Origin: Flavobacteriales bacterium
Lineage (GTDB): Bacteria; Bacteroidota; Bacteroidia; Flavobacteriales_D; Crocinitomicaceae
Direction of reading: 5' to 3'
Length of the DNA stretch: 5,952 nucleotides
Assembly (NCBI GenBank): GCA_018665005.1
Contig: JABJEE010000006.1
Coordinates: 1-5,952, forward strand
The translations under genes and the position numbers were made by a program. The notes under the pieces are model-generated. The model was not told the origin of the DNA and searched no databases. It worked only from the letters and a program-made list of their open reading frames with translations. Shown one piece after another: positions 5,856 to 5,952 of the stretch (the first letter of the stretch is position 1; every line of letters begins with the position of its first letter).

Positions 5856-5952
5856 TTATTTTTTTGAGGTTTTCATGTTTTCTATAAATTCATCGAAAAG
5901 ATATCTTGAGTCATGAGGACCAGCAGAAGCTTCTGGGTGATATTGAACAGAA
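5856..5952 (-). CDS. carA: Carbamoyl-phosphate synthase small (glutaminase) subunit, C-terminal end, cut by the right edge
   Basis: Only the last 31 codons and the TAA stop (5858-5856) are in the window; the frame enters at 5951. The visible tail reads S-V-Q-Y-H-P-E-A-S-A-G-P-H-D-S, then RYLFDEFIENMKTSKK. This is the well-known end of CarA. The H-P-E supplies the His and Glu of the class I glutaminase Cys-His-Glu triad, and the P-x-D-S-x-x-L-F-D-x-F ending is typical of this subunit. CarA releases ammonia from glutamine for carbamoyl phosphate, feeding arginine and pyrimidine synthesis with CarB. A carA-eno adjacency is, to my knowledge, common in flavobacteria, where it often follows the ribosomal protein/rpoA cluster; that upstream part is outside the window. 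Confidence 0.9.
   Translation of the reverse strand, partial: SVQYHPEASAGPHDSRYLFDEFIENMKTSKK

Noticed and set aside
5853..5865. T-rich stretch between carA and eno as a possible terminator
   Set aside because: On the transcribed strand it is an A-rich tract with no hairpin, made of the carA lysine codons and the usual A-rich region before a Bacteroidota start codon.

Overview
The window looks like a piece of a chromosome from the phylum Bacteroidota, probably a Flavobacteriales-type organism. This is inferred from four things. The base composition is AT-rich. Start codons are preceded by A-rich stretches rather than clear Shine-Dalgarno sequences. Two matches to the Bacteroidota -7 promoter element (TAnnTTTG) sit in the only divergent intergenic gap. 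carA is directly followed by eno, an order I associate with flavobacterial genomes. The genus cannot be fixed from the sequence.

Left half (1-2824, all minus strand): a tight surface-polysaccharide gene group. Read in transcription order it contains a Wzx-type oligosaccharide flippase (2824-1526), a GT4-like glycosyltransferase (1551-313) that overlaps the flippase by 26 bases, and the N-terminal 96 codons of a multi-spanning membrane protein. The last gene starts at GTG 290 and runs off the left edge; it is plausibly an O-antigen polymerase or ligase. Together they would build a lipid-linked sugar repeat on the cytoplasmic side, flip it, and perhaps polymerise it. The group is probably one transcription unit started in the gap at 2825-2907.

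Centre (2908-3798, plus strand): a complete 3-hydroxybutyryl-CoA dehydrogenase, transcribed divergently from the polysaccharide genes. Its 3' end overlaps the convergent NUDIX gene by 11 bases.

Right half (3788-5952, all minus strand): in transcription order, the last 31 codons of carA (entering from the right edge), enolase starting 3 bases later, a small secreted protein of unknown function 11 bases after eno, and a NUDIX hydrolase joined to it by an ATGA stop/start overlap. These four look like one operon. It pairs two housekeeping enzymes with a coupled two-gene unit whose purpose is unknown.

Every part of the window is accounted for: no intergenic gap exceeds 83 bases. I see no rRNA, tRNA, CRISPR array, insertion sequence or attachment site. 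No clearly new system is visible. The least explained element is the secreted-protein/NUDIX pair behind eno.
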